Shown: in pieces, positions 42,788 to 51,606 of the stretch
Layout: the number at the start of each line of letters is the position of its first letter
Position numbering within the stretch: the stretch's first letter is position 1
Assembly: GCF_003002825.1 (NCBI RefSeq)
Contig: NZ_PVTE01000001.1
Coordinates: forward strand, 124,001 to 188,000
Reading direction: 5' to 3'
DNA: 64,000 bases
Origin: Spirosoma oryzae
GTDB taxonomy: Bacteria > Bacteroidota > Bacteroidia > Cytophagales > Spirosomataceae
The notes under the pieces: generated by a model
The model's database searches: none
Seen by the model: only the letters and a program-made list of their open reading frames with translations
What the model was told of the DNA's origin: nothing
Translations under genes and position numbers: made by a program

Positions 42788-45433
42788 TTACTTCTTCTGC
42801 TGAGACAGAAACGTAATCAGGGAAGCAAATTCCTCGTAAGACAAAGCGTTCGCCAGCCCACTTGGCATCATCGAGTTTTCCATCTCCTTTCGGGAAAGTA
42901 CATCGGACGCCTTGATGGTGTAGACCTGCCCCGTGATGTCGCGCATCACCAGGCGGCTGGCCGATTCTTCGGTGACAAAACCCGTATAGCTCCTGTTTCC
43001 TTTAGCTGTGACAAACACCGTCGCAAACCCCTGTGAAATGGATGCATTGGGCTTGAGGATGGATTCGGCAATCTGATCGCGGGTCATAATCGAACCAATC
43101 TGACCCATAAACGGACCTTTCATGGCTTCGTTCCGACTGAGGCTGTGACAGGCAATACAGCCCTGTTGGGCAAACAACGTTTTACCCAGGGCCGCGTTTC
43201 CGTTGATCCTGGCCATCGCCAGCATGACGTCTTCGATGGACGATTCGCCGATCTGCCCTTTCTTGTTGCGTATTTTTTCCAGGTCGACTTTAGGCTCTTC
43301 CCGGGCGACGACAGTTTCTTCGACGCCGAACTCCGGAATGTCCAGCCGAAGACGCCGGTTCAGATCGGTGAAAAACTGTTTCTGGTCGCTTGCCTGCCAC
43401 GCACTGACCAGTAGCGTTTTGATCTGTGGGGACGATGCCCACTCGATGGACCGATAGTAGGGACCGTGCGTGTCAGGTCGGGTGCTCCACCACCAGGAAC
43501 CGTCGTAATCAGCTTCTTTTTTGTAAAGGCGGGCCAGGGTCGTCAGGATGCTGTTTTTCTGACTGGCATCGGTCGTCTTCGCGTAAGCCGCCAATAACCC
43601 ATCGACGGCTTTGGGATCGTGCATGTACCGGAGTGCCCACAGCGCCAGCGTCGACTGCTTCGTGTTGAGGGCATTGAGACAGGCATCGACCGCATGCAGG
43701 TTGACCAGTGCCCGAACGGCCAGGTGAGCGGGAACAATGGATGCATTGGGCGTCGCATGCGGGCCTTCGGTGCCCGGCGCGGGCGCGACGAAGGACGCGG
43801 GCACCGGGATTTGCAACAGGGCCTGGGCTACTTCGGGCTTGCCCAACCGACCCAAGCCAATGATGGCTGCGGTCTGGACGCGGGGCGAGGCACTGGTCAG
43901 TCCGGCCAGGAAGGGTTCGAGGGGTACGGAAGCCGCGTAGGCTTTGCGGTCCGCCAACGCCCGCAAGGCATATTCCTGCATCGTTGGGTCGGCGCTTAAC
44001 GTGACCAGGTTGCTTAGGCCGGCATCACCGGCCGCCTGCGCATACGTATACATGGCCGCAATCCGACCCGGTAAGGCCTGTTGTTTGTCGGTGGCAATCG
44101 ACCAGACCCGTTTCTGCATGCTGGCATCGGTTCGGCTCAATAGCTCCTGCTGCGCGGCCAGCCGGGTCACGGCGCTTCTGGAACTCAGTAGATCCGCCAG
44201 CTTTTTGACCGACAGTTTTTTGAGATTGGCAAACGGTACGTATTGCCAGCCTTTGGGTACGGCCCGGGCAACATAGCCTTTGCCGGGGTTGCCGGTATAG
44301 CCGGCTCCGTCCCAGGCGGCCAGATACAGCCGGCCAGACCCATCGACGTCGACATCCGTGATCTGGGGCAGTTTGATAAACTCTTCCTCCTGTTGCGTAA
44401 AGCTAGGGCCATCACTGGTGAGCCGGTGCAGGTAAAGCTGATTGCGTCCCCAGTCGGCCATCATGGGCACGTGGTTGTATTTTTCGGGCCACGACGGCTC
44501 ATCCAGGTAGAGCGAGCCCGTACCGGAGCCGCCCCCCACATCGACCAGCGCTGGAATGATCTCGTCGGTGAAGTGCTTGAACAAAACGGGATAACCATAC
44601 TCGCCCGACTGGATATGGTGCGAAAACCGAATGTTCCAGCCCCCCCCATCGTTCGTATTGTCGCGGGTAAAGGTGTTCATAAACGGATCGATGGCTACGT
44701 CGTAGATGTTGCGGGTTCCATGCGTATAGACCTCCATTTCGGTACCGTCGGGGCGAACCCGGACAATGCCTCCCCCGAGCATGGTCAGCGTCTTCCCCGA
44801 CCGATCGACTGCCTTGTGAAACCCGAAATCGCCCACGGCAATGTACACCCAGCCATCGATGCCCATCCGGATGCCATTGGTCGCGTGATCGGTGCCCCGG
44901 CTCTGGATGAAGTTTACGTTGCTTATATGCTCAATCAGGGGTTTTGACGGCCCGTCGGCGACCCCGTCCTGATTTTTATCCTCAAACACAACCAGGTCCA
45001 TACCGGTCGCTTTTTTGGTTTCGGCCGAAAAGGTCGTGTGCAGAACCAGGAGCCGGTCGCCCAGCGGCAGAATCCCCCGTGGATTATCGACCTGCGCAAA
45101 CTCGGTATGGCTGTCCATGCGCCCGTCGTTGTCAGCATCGAGGAGCCGAACGATACTGCCTTTGCCGGGCTCTTTACCCAGAGAGCCCATTTTGTCGACG
45201 CCTACGTAGACTTCGCCCGTAGGGGCTACGGCCATACAGGCCGGGCTGGGCGTCAGGGCCGGGCCCGAGAAGGCGTTCAGCGTCAACTCGTTTGGCCAGC
45301 TGGCCGCTTTTAACAAGGTATCAGGGCCTTCCCGAAACAGCGACCCATTTATTCGGGAGGAAGACGATTCTCGGGTTATCATCGCAGCAAGTATTCCCAG
45401 GGTTGCTGCACCCAGCACTAGTGACCGTACCAT
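42788..45433 (-). CDS. PVC-type haem-binding CxxCH protein (propeller-HEAT-cytochrome c)
   Basis: An 881-residue periplasmic protein with an N-terminal hydrophobic anchor or signal (LGAATLGILAAMI). Residues 60-390 form a Glu/Asp-rich beta-propeller like glucose/sorbosone dehydrogenases (ADNDGRMDSHTEFA, NDGGGWNIRFSHH), 400-690 a set of HEAT-like helices, and 735-880 a cytochrome c domain with CIACH (Cys759-His763) and a distal Met in SGLANALS-preceding NSMMPSG. Such proteins are common in Planctomycetes-Verrucomicrobia-Chlamydiae and Cytophagales, often for oxidative sugar metabolism. Substrate unknown. It is monocistronic, ended by a strong terminator. Confidence 0.9.
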   Translation of the reverse strand: MVRSLVLGAATLGILAAMITRESSSSRINGSLFREGPDTLLKAASWPNELTLNAFSGPALTPSPACMAVAPTGEVYVGVDKMGSLGKEPGKGSIVRLLDADNDGRMDSHTEFAQVDNPRGILPLGDRLLVLHTTFSAETKKATGMDLVVFEDKNQDGVADGPSKPLIEHISNVNFIQSRGTDHATNGIRMGIDGWVYIAVGDFGFHKAVDRSGKTLTMLGGGIVRVRPDGTEMEVYTHGTRNIYDVAIDPFMNTFTRDNTNDGGGWNIRFSHHIQSGEYGYPVLFKHFTDEIIPALVDVGGGSGTGSLYLDEPSWPEKYNHVPMMADWGRNQLYLHRLTSDGPSFTQQEEEFIKLPQITDVDVDGSGRLYLAAWDGAGYTGNPGKGYVARAVPKGWQYVPFANLKKLSVKKLADLLSSRSAVTRLAAQQELLSRTDASMQKRVWSIATDKQQALPGRIAAMYTYAQAAGDAGLSNLVTLSADPTMQEYALRALADRKAYAASVPLEPFLAGLTSASPRVQTAAIIGLGRLGKPEVAQALLQIPVPASFVAPAPGTEGPHATPNASIVPAHLAVRALVNLHAVDACLNALNTKQSTLALWALRYMHDPKAVDGLLAAYAKTTDASQKNSILTTLARLYKKEADYDGSWWWSTRPDTHGPYYRSIEWASSPQIKTLLVSAWQASDQKQFFTDLNRRLRLDIPEFGVEETVVAREEPKVDLEKIRNKKGQIGESSIEDVMLAMARINGNAALGKTLFAQQGCIACHSLSRNEAMKGPFMGQIGSIMTRDQIAESILKPNASISQGFATVFVTAKGNRSYTGFVTEESASRLVMRDITGQVYTIKASDVLSRKEMENSMMPSGLANALSYEEFASLITFLSQQKK

Positions 45434-45954
45434 ACGTAATCGTTATTCAATGACGCTACTGCCTATGTAAATAAGCGATAGGCCATTCCCTACTTGATCG
45501 GTGCGGGCTAACCGATGCTTTTTTTCGACAGTTACCCTGCACACACGTCTCCAGAGCGTCACTACCTGACCGTGTATACGTCGATTTCGCCAGGAAGCCG
45601 GTGGTTCATACAGTGAGGGTTTTGGGAGAACAAATGAAATTAATTCAATATATTAAGGCCCAGCGATGTTATCTTCGTCATAATTGTACCTTTCCGTGGT
45701 AGTTTGCATGTGAAATCTTATGTTGTGTGAAATAACTAAGATGATATACCTCACTCTAGCTTTTCGTACAGTTGAGGTACAGCATGCCTAGAAAACCTAC
45801 GGGGTTTGGGATTGCCACCCCCAAGCACTATACAGCGTTACAGAATCCATTAATACTTGTGCAGATTTCTTAATTAAGTTTCCATTATAGATCAGTATTA
45901 ATCTCACTTTTAGAAGTTTATACATTTACACAATCACTCTCAACAATTTATAGT
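45434..45954. other. AT-rich intergenic region between divergent genes
   Basis: About 520 bp, clearly AT-richer than the genes to its left. No open frame, RNA gene or clear repeat recognised. It must hold promoters for the haem protein (minus) and the small lipoprotein (plus); TACATTTA near 45925 matches the -7 consensus at 7 of 8 positions. Confidence 0.4.
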
Positions 45955-46281
45955 ATGAAAACTCAGATTCTGGTCTTGTTGATAGTTTGCTTTGGCTTCA
46001 GTCTTGTAGGCTGTAGTAAGGTTAGCAATGGTGTTCCACCGACACCAGCCGCGAATACCTTCCTTAAAGGAGCAGATGGTCCACCACTCTGGTTTGTCGA
46101 TAATGTCGAAGTAGCCGCTCCACAGCAAAAAGGAAAACCTGTAGTTGATCCTAATAATATTCAAGCTGTAACTGTTCTCTCTCCTGATGCCAACAAAGAT
46201 TTGATCAGTCGTTATGGAGAGAGAGGCAAGAATGGTGTGGTGCTCGTAACTACGAAAAAAGGAGGTAAGAAACACAGTTAA
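45955..46281 (+). CDS. Small lipoprotein with a free-standing TonB-plug-like motif
   Basis: A 108-residue lipoprotein with a lipobox (FSLVGC, Cys20). After a Pro-rich linker, residues 65-105 read NNIQAVTVLSPDANKDLISRYG and ERGKNGVVLVTTKKG, which matches the end of plug domains of TonB-dependent receptors ('I-x-S-I-x-V-L-K-..-A-x-x-x-Y-G-x-x-G-x-N-G-V-I-x-I-T-T-K'). No barrel follows; the gene ends there and is closed by a long hairpin terminator. Similar mini-plug segments occur in M56/BlaR1-type and other Bacteroidota proteins. A role in binding TonB or sensing is possible but unknown. AT-rich. Confidence 0.75.
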   Translation: MKTQILVLLIVCFGFSLVGCSKVSNGVPPTPAANTFLKGADGPPLWFVDNVEVAAPQQKGKPVVDPNNIQAVTVLSPDANKDLISRYGERGKNGVVLVTTKKGGKKHS

Positions 46282-46294
46282 TATCTAACTGTAC

Positions 46295-46359
46295 CTCTCT
46301 AAAAAGTGCAAAAGCCGTTCAGAGGTAAATCATGAATGGCTTTTGCACTTTTTAGAGAG
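46295..46359. terminator. Long hairpin terminator after the small lipoprotein
   Basis: Arms of 27 bp (46295-46321 and 46333-46359) with one G-T pair enclose an 11-nt loop; the stem contains A- and T-runs. It could terminate in both directions. Confidence 0.75.
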
Positions 46360-46464
46360 TTGTTGTATAGCTAATGTTATGTGAAGGAAATAAAATAAGA
46401 AAGGATCACTCTTAATCTGTCGAGTAATCCTTAGAAAATTTATATCAGAAACAAACTTACTACC

Positions 46465-46866
46465 CTACTTGGCCCAATTAGGGAGTGCCCCTTTCAGCAG
46501 ATAACGATCTTTACCGTTTCGTTCGCTGGGTAATTGAATTAGATGCCTTGTTTCCTGTTGTGGTGCTTTAACTGGTACACTACCATAGGCTAATAATCCT
46601 GTCTTCCGATCTCGAACGAAAAGTACATATTCCGCATCACTGTAGTAAGTCACTTGAATCGATGAAGCCGAACTGTTCTCAGCTACCGAGCCTTTCCCAT
46701 TCGCCATCCCCCAGCTATAAATATAATCCCCTGAACCACCAGTCACTACTGCTTCCAATGTTTGCTGGTTAGGCAGTTCAGTAGATGTTGTCTTGATTGT
46801 GGCTCTGAGTTGAGCATAGGACTGAATTGAAGCAAATAGGCTGATTAGAAGCAATATCTTACGCAT
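46465..46866 (-). CDS. Small secreted protein, PKD/SprB-like strand repeats
   Basis: A 133-residue protein with signal peptide (MRKILLLISLFASIQSYAQ). Residues 20-95 contain VTGGSGDYIYSWGM and IQVTYYSDAEYVLFVRDRKTG, resembling one SprB/PKD-like beta-sandwich unit. The C-terminal 35 residues are polar and basic and lack a T9SS sorting domain. It lies alone in an AT-rich region, on the minus strand. Function unknown. Confidence 0.65.
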   Translation of the reverse strand: MRKILLLISLFASIQSYAQLRATIKTTSTELPNQQTLEAVVTGGSGDYIYSWGMANGKGSVAENSSASSIQVTYYSDAEYVLFVRDRKTGLLAYGSVPVKAPQQETRHLIQLPSERNGKDRYLLKGALPNWAK

Positions 46867-46941
46867 AAAACAGATTGGAGTTTAGAGTCAGTCAAATAAC
46901 GATAAAAAGATTAATGTAGCTGTTATATAAGTGCAATTATG

Positions 46942-47241
46942 TTAATAGCTCAAGTTATCTAGGGCCATTTTTTTGCTGGCAAACTCTGACCAGGTACTGA
47001 AAAACTCAGTTAGTGGGTATTCGTCGTCACCCGGTCCTGACCAAGTCAAATGGACAACTGCTAATTTACCCCCTTCTCTTAAAAACAGTACATCATCGCT
47101 TGCAAAGCTCCTTCCAATGGGTTCAAGTTGCTCTTCAAACAAAGGATGGTACAAGGTTATCTCTGCTTGTAGCTGATTCTTAATAGCTGCCTTCTGGCTT
47201 TCGGAAACAACTCCCCAAGGCTCTAACCAAGTTTTGTCCAT
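46942..47241 (-). CDS. Small conserved-looking hypothetical protein (immunity-like context)
   Basis: A 99-residue soluble protein; start at 47241 (MDKTWLEPWGVVSESQKAAIKNQL) rather than the more upstream ATG. It has a pattern I recall from widespread unnamed proteins: N-terminal W-E-P-W, a helical 'E-L-x-x-E' segment, then RRSF-like DDVLF, AVVHLTWSGPGD and PLTEFFSTWSEFA. Members of this set are often orphan genes. There is no toxin partner beside it. Function unknown. Confidence 0.6.
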   Translation of the reverse strand: MDKTWLEPWGVVSESQKAAIKNQLQAEITLYHPLFEEQLEPIGRSFASDDVLFLREGGKLAVVHLTWSGPGDDEYPLTEFFSTWSEFASKKMALDNLSY

Positions 47242-47442
47242 CGAGTGCTTTTCTGTTGTATAATCAAACGTTATGTTAGCTAAAGTACAGGAAAGCCACA
47301 TAATACCGTTTCAATGTAAGACGTTACTCGTCGTCGTTGAAGCTGGGCCTTCGCCTTTTTCATCAGTACAAGAAGACGAACAGCTTATCTATACCTAAAA
47401 CTGCACAGACAACTGCATAAAATTATACAGCTGGCACAAAAG

Positions 47443-47475
47443 AAACCCCCGTTTCCAAGCTGAAAACGGGGGTTT
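47443..47475. terminator. Terminator after tRNA-Val
   Basis: Perfect 12-bp arms AAACCCCCGTTT and AAACGGGGGTTT with a 9-nt loop; on the minus strand it follows the tRNA by 12 nt and has a T-rich tail. Confidence 0.8.
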
Positions 47476-47487
47476 TGTCTTTACTAG

Positions 47488-47562
47488 TAGGAAGTAGCGG
47501 GCTCGAACCGCTGACCTCTGCTCTGTCAAAGCAGCGCTCTGAACCAACTGAGCTAACCTCCT
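47488..47562 (-). tRNA. tRNA-Val(GAC)
   Basis: On the minus strand 75 nt fold into a full cloverleaf: acceptor AGGAGGT/ACTTCCT, D arm GCTC/GAGC, anticodon stem CTGCT/AGCAG with loop TTGACAG (anticodon GAC), T arm AGCGG/CCGCT with loop TTCGAGC, discriminator A. No CCA is encoded. It reads GUC/GUU valine codons. It ends 12 nt before a strong terminator. Confidence 0.93.
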
Positions 47563-47593
47563 TTGCTGTCCGATGCAGTGGACGGGTGCAAAA

Positions 47594-48916
47594 CTAGTAA
47601 ACTTTGTCGGCTTCCCAACGGGAGCGGTAAACTTTTTGTGAAGGAATTCGCCACAATAGGGCCAACCCAATGATAAACAGCACCAATAGCCCCAGCACTG
47701 AATTCCGCATACTGCCGGTTACTTGCTCGATCAGCCCGTAAACAAGCGTGCCCAGCACGATCGAGAGCTTCTCGGTGATGTCGTAGAAGCTGAAATAGGA
47801 GGCTGTGTCGGCAGTGGGGGGAATTAGTTTGGCGTAGGTCGAGCGGGAGAGTGATTGAATACCGCCCATGACCAGCCCCACAATGGCAGCCAACCCGAAG
47901 AACTGCGTCTCGCTGTTGACATAATACGCGCCCGTGCAGACGCCGATCCAGACCGTTACGGCGATCATCAGGGCGTAGGTGTTTCCGAAGGCTTCCGACA
48001 GCCGGGAAAACAGGTACGCGCCCCCAATGGCAACCAGTTGAATCAGCAGAATCGTTATGATCAGGCTGGTGGACGGCAGTTTCAATTCGTCACTGCCGAA
48101 GATCGTGGCCACATACATCACCGTTTGTACGCCCATGTTGTACACGAAAAAGGCGATCAGGAAGCGCTTGGCCAGTAGCAGGGTGTTGAGCTGCTGCCAG
48201 ACCTTCCCCAGTTCGCGGAAGCCGTTGAGCAGGTAACCACCGGTCGGCGCGGTTCCGGCGTCGGCCTTCCGCGTGCCGTCGGGCAATCGGCGGAACGGAA
48301 TCTGCGCGAAGCCAATCCACCACAGCCCAACCGTCAGAAAAGCGAACCGCGACGCCATGCCTTCGCTGATGTTGCCAAACCAGTCGCGCTTGAGGATAAC
48401 CAGCAGGTTGAGCACCATGAGCAGTACCGAACCGATGTAGCCCATCGAAAAACCACGGGCGCTTACCCGGTCGAACTGATCGTCGGTGGCGATGTCGGGC
48501 AGGTACGAATTGTAGAAGACGATGCTGCCGCTCCAGCCAATCAGGCTAAGCCAGAAGCAGACGACGGCGAAGGTGGTGGTCTCCTGCGTGAAGAAAAACA
48601 GCAGGCTGCAACTGATGGCCCCCGTGTAGCAGAAGGCTTTCATGAACGCTTTCTTGCGCCCGCTGAAATCGGCAACGGCCGAAAAGATGGGGGAGAGCAG
48701 CGCCGTCAGCAGGAAGGCCGCCGAGATGGTGTACGAAAACAGGACGGAGTTCTTGACCGTAAACCCAAGAAAACTGATCACCGGCCCACCCGCGTCGTTG
48801 AGCGCCGTCGCCGAGAAATATACCGGGAAAATACTTGACACAATCACCAGCGCGTGCGCGGAGTTCGCCCAGTCGTAAAAAGTCCAGGCACGGAGCGTGC
48901 GCGGGTCGTTCTTCAT
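47594..48916 (-). CDS. MFS transporter, Atg22/UMF1 family
   Basis: A 440-residue transporter with 12 predicted helices. The start at 48916 (MKNDPRTLRAWTFYDWANSAHALVI) shows the family landmark W-x-x-Y-D-W-A-N-S-A in helix 1; later helices contain SDFSGRKKAFMK-like loop (VADFSGRKKAF) and GGIQSLSRSTYAKLIPP. Yeast Atg22 exports amino acids from the vacuole; bacterial members are mostly uncharacterised and are probably exporters or importers of amino acids or related molecules. It is followed by the tRNA on the same strand and preceded by a lipoprotein gene, separated by a 30-bp inverted repeat. Confidence 0.9.
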   Translation of the reverse strand: MKNDPRTLRAWTFYDWANSAHALVIVSSIFPVYFSATALNDAGGPVISFLGFTVKNSVLFSYTISAAFLLTALLSPIFSAVADFSGRKKAFMKAFCYTGAISCSLLFFFTQETTTFAVVCFWLSLIGWSGSIVFYNSYLPDIATDDQFDRVSARGFSMGYIGSVLLMVLNLLVILKRDWFGNISEGMASRFAFLTVGLWWIGFAQIPFRRLPDGTRKADAGTAPTGGYLLNGFRELGKVWQQLNTLLLAKRFLIAFFVYNMGVQTVMYVATIFGSDELKLPSTSLIITILLIQLVAIGGAYLFSRLSEAFGNTYALMIAVTVWIGVCTGAYYVNSETQFFGLAAIVGLVMGGIQSLSRSTYAKLIPPTADTASYFSFYDITEKLSIVLGTLVYGLIEQVTGSMRNSVLGLLVLFIIGLALLWRIPSQKVYRSRWEADKVY

Positions 48917-48924
48917 AGCAATGA

Positions 48925-49002
48925 GTGAATGGGTGAATGAGCGATTGAGCGAATAATTGCCGGCAACCAGACATTCACTCAATCGCTCATTCACCCATTC
49001 AC
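48925..49002. repeat. 30-bp inverted repeat with internal GTGAATGAGC-type units
   Basis: Arms at 48925-48954 and 48973-49002 match at 29 of 30 positions. Each arm itself contains tandem variants of GAATGAGCGATTGAG. It lies between the lipoprotein stop and the transporter start, so it could terminate or attenuate. Confidence 0.8.
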
Positions 49003-49008
49003 AATTAA

Positions 49009-49482
49009 TTACGGCACAGGTTTGAATTCGAGGTTGATGGGCGTGTTTTTACCGTCAACGGGGGCCTGCTGACGGAGAATCAACTGGTTGCGATCGAGTT
49101 GTACGATGGGGAAGTTGCCGTTAAAACCGGTTACGACTACATCCATCGACTGGTTGTCGCTGGCCAGTTTCCAGGTACCCTGATTGACGACCACGTTCGA
49201 CTGATTGGGGTCGAGCGCGCGAACTGTATTGTCGTTGCGGAATTGCATGCGCAGATTGTACAGCACAGCCGTAGCCAGATTTAGCCGGTTGACGTTGATG
49301 GGCTGGCCATCGGTCGTGGTTACGGCGTTGACCTGCCAGTTGTTGGCCACCAGCAGTTCCGTCTGCGATGCGGCAGTAGGAGCCGGATTGTCATTGTTGT
49401 TACAGGCCGTAATGAACGCCAGTAGCAGCAGGGCAACGACCGACGAGCGTAGCAACGAAGGGAAAAAACGAGATGTATGCAT
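49009..49482 (-). CDS. Lipocalin-like lipoprotein, uncharacterised
   Basis: A 157-residue lipoprotein: signal peptide with FITAC lipobox (Cys27), then an Asn/Ala/Thr-rich linker and about 120 residues of alternating beta strands (LVANNWQVNAVTTTDG, MQFRNDNTVRALDPNQSNVV, GTWKLASDNQSMDVV, ILRQQAPVDGKN). The order 'W-x-V ... F-x-x-D-G/N-T ... G-x-W-x-L ... L' matches the small lipocalin-like lipoproteins frequent in Bacteroidota. Probably faces the periplasm. Function unknown. Confidence 0.75.
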   Translation of the reverse strand: MHTSRFFPSLLRSSVVALLLLAFITACNNNDNPAPTAASQTELLVANNWQVNAVTTTDGQPINVNRLNLATAVLYNLRMQFRNDNTVRALDPNQSNVVVNQGTWKLASDNQSMDVVVTGFNGNFPIVQLDRNQLILRQQAPVDGKNTPINLEFKPVP

Positions 49483-49597
49483 GATTGGAATGATGGCTGA
49501 CTAATGAACCTGCGGCAACCGACATTGTTAGGCTGCGGCCTGTGCCGACTGACGGCTACGGGGTTAAATTTCCATAGATTTGCCCAAAATGCAAGGT

Positions 49598-51241
49598 ATG
49601 CGAAGTCGATTGAGCGTATGGTACGGGCTGGCAGGGCTGGCTTGCGGGCTGAACAGTGGCATGGTCTGGGCGCAGCAACAGTGCGCTACGGCCCTGACAT
49701 TCACCCCCGTCAGCCAACCGAATCGGATCGAATGGAGTAAATTTCCTGCGTTCTCGCTGCCTTTTCCGGTGGTGTATGGTGGTCCCCGGCTGGGCGACAC
49801 ACAGGCCAGTCCGCTAAAGCACGGGTTTAGTCAACTGGGGCAGATTGCTGACAGTGAAGCCGCACGCACGACGACAGCGCAACGGGCTGCCATTTACTAC
49901 GGGCTCGCCTATGGCCTTAACCAGCCGTGGGAGCAGATCGAAAGTCCTTGGAACAACGATCTGACGGCCTATCGGGCTCAGTGGGAAAACTGGCTGATCG
50001 GCGTGTCGGGCGGGCAGAAAAACGCGGCTGGTCAGTATGTATTGCCGATCAGCCGGCTGGTGATCGATATCGAGCGTATCCTGGAAACCGACACGCAAAT
50101 TCTCCGGATCAAGACGAACAGCCTGGTGCCGCAGCAATACCGCAACCTGTCAGACGCTGCGTTTCTGGTGGCGTACAAGCAGGCTATTCGCAACCTGTAT
50201 GCCGAAGCTGCCCGCTACATCCGGCAGCGGTCTGACCTGAGCAATGTGTCGTTGAGTGGGTACGCCGACACGCCCATTCTGAATAATGCGCTCAACATCA
50301 CCACCTTTTCCTGGACCGACTGGACGACGAACCTGAACCGGGTCAATTACCTGGTGAAAGATTCGACCGAGAGCCGCGTCGGTGGGCCGTATTACGAGCA
50401 GTTGACGACGATGGCGCCGTCGGCTTACTACTATTATGACTACCCGAACCCGTTTGCGCGGGATTATCTGCCGTATCTCCTGTTCCAGATCGAAGTAAAC
50501 CGGGCGTGGAGCGATAAGCCCGTCATCCCGTTCGTTGGCTTGCGCTACCACCCGTCATCCAGCAGCTACCCCGGTTTTATCCAGCCGTTCATGGCTGAGG
50601 CAACGGCCATCTTTCCGATTTTCTCCGGTGCGGCCGGGCTCTGGCTCTGGGACGACCCGACGCTGGAAAATAGCCGGTCCGATGTCTATTCCGCTTACGA
50701 ATATTTCACGCACGGGCTGTACCGGCTTTCGCAGTTCAGCGACATGTTTCAGGGTAGTTACGAACGCGTCATCGAAGCGCCCGCCCGCGATCTGATGGAA
50801 AAGCAGTTACCCGTCTGGCGGGGTATCGTAAAAGGCAACAACATCCTGATTGCTGCACACAACCCCTACGCAGCCGAGGGGCAAACGACGAGTCTGCTGG
50901 TGACCTACAAAAACTGGCAGCAGCGTATTCAGCTGACGGGCCGTGAGGTGTATCTGTGCCGCTTCGACATGAGCGTCGTGACGGCAAATGAGCCGACAGC
51001 GCCCACCGTCAGCGTATTCCCCAACCCCACCAGCACCAGCCTGACCGTGTCGTTCGGTCAGCTACCAACCAGCCCGACCAGGCTGACACTCGTCAATACG
51101 ATGGGACAGAACGTCGGTCAGTGGTCCGTCTCAACGGCGACGAGTACCCTGAACGTCGCCACACTACCCGCCGGTGCCTACATCCTGCGCATCACCACCG
51201 ACACCGGTCAGCAAACCCACAAGGTCCTTCTAGACCGCTGA
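49598..51241 (+). CDS. T9SS type A-sorted secreted protein with TIM-barrel-like body
   Basis: A 547-residue protein. The start at 49598 (MRSRLSVWYGLAGLACGLNSG) gives the signal peptide; a -7 element TAGATTTG at 49575-49582 precedes it. The body is alpha/beta with RLVIDIERILETDTQILRI, NVSLSGYADTPIL, FIQPFMAEATAIFPI and GLWLWDDPTLEN, which resembles the strand order of a glycosidase TIM barrel with acidic ends, but I cannot assign a family. The C-terminal 75 residues are a T9SS type A domain (VFPNPTSTSLTVSF, LPAGAYILRITTD). It would be exported through the type IX system and attached or released at the cell surface. Confidence 0.85.
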   Translation: MRSRLSVWYGLAGLACGLNSGMVWAQQQCATALTFTPVSQPNRIEWSKFPAFSLPFPVVYGGPRLGDTQASPLKHGFSQLGQIADSEAARTTTAQRAAIYYGLAYGLNQPWEQIESPWNNDLTAYRAQWENWLIGVSGGQKNAAGQYVLPISRLVIDIERILETDTQILRIKTNSLVPQQYRNLSDAAFLVAYKQAIRNLYAEAARYIRQRSDLSNVSLSGYADTPILNNALNITTFSWTDWTTNLNRVNYLVKDSTESRVGGPYYEQLTTMAPSAYYYYDYPNPFARDYLPYLLFQIEVNRAWSDKPVIPFVGLRYHPSSSSYPGFIQPFMAEATAIFPIFSGAAGLWLWDDPTLENSRSDVYSAYEYFTHGLYRLSQFSDMFQGSYERVIEAPARDLMEKQLPVWRGIVKGNNILIAAHNPYAAEGQTTSLLVTYKNWQQRIQLTGREVYLCRFDMSVVTANEPTAPTVSVFPNPTSTSLTVSFGQLPTSPTRLTLVNTMGQNVGQWSVSTATSTLNVATLPAGAYILRITTDTGQQTHKVLLDR

Positions 51242-51257
51242 TTTGTCTGATTGTCCT

Positions 51258-51595
51258 GAACTTTGATTCTTGTGATTGCTTTGATGGACTGTGATTTTTC
51301 TTTTTGAAATCAAGGTAATCAGCCAAATCAGCGACAATCACAGTTCAGACAATCCTGAACTATGATTTATGTGATTGCTTTGATGGACTGTGATTTTTCT
51401 TTTTGAAATCAAGGTAATCAGCCAAATCAGCGACAATCACAGTTCAGACAATCTTGAACTTTGATTCGTGTGATTGCTTTGATGGACTGTGATTTTTCTT
51501 TTGTAATCAATGCGATCAGACAAATCATAAGAATCACAGTTCAGACAGTAAAATCAGCGCAATCATATAAATCAGCGTTAATCACAGTTCAAGAT
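51258..51595. repeat. Array of ~99-bp palindromic units with TGATT spaced 9-9-10 bp
   Basis: Units start at 51258, 51357 and 51456 (exact 99-bp period) and the third is degenerate at its end. Each unit is a palindrome: the left half has TGATTNNNN motifs spaced 9, 9 and 10 bp after GAACT, the right half AATCA at the mirror spacing before AGTTC. The same family is at 58432-58845. It sits between the T9SS gene and the DUF255 gene and reaches within 12 bp of the latter's start. Confidence 0.9.
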
Positions 51596-51606
51596 AAGTA
51601 ACGGTT

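Noticed and set aside
42726-47562. tRNA relic and intact tRNA considered as att sites of an integrated element
   Set aside because: No integrase, relaxase or phage gene lies between, so kept only as a duplication finding.
51258-51595. 99-bp tandem repeats considered as a CRISPR array
   Set aside because: Units are contiguous palindromes without unique spacers, and no cas genes are in the window.
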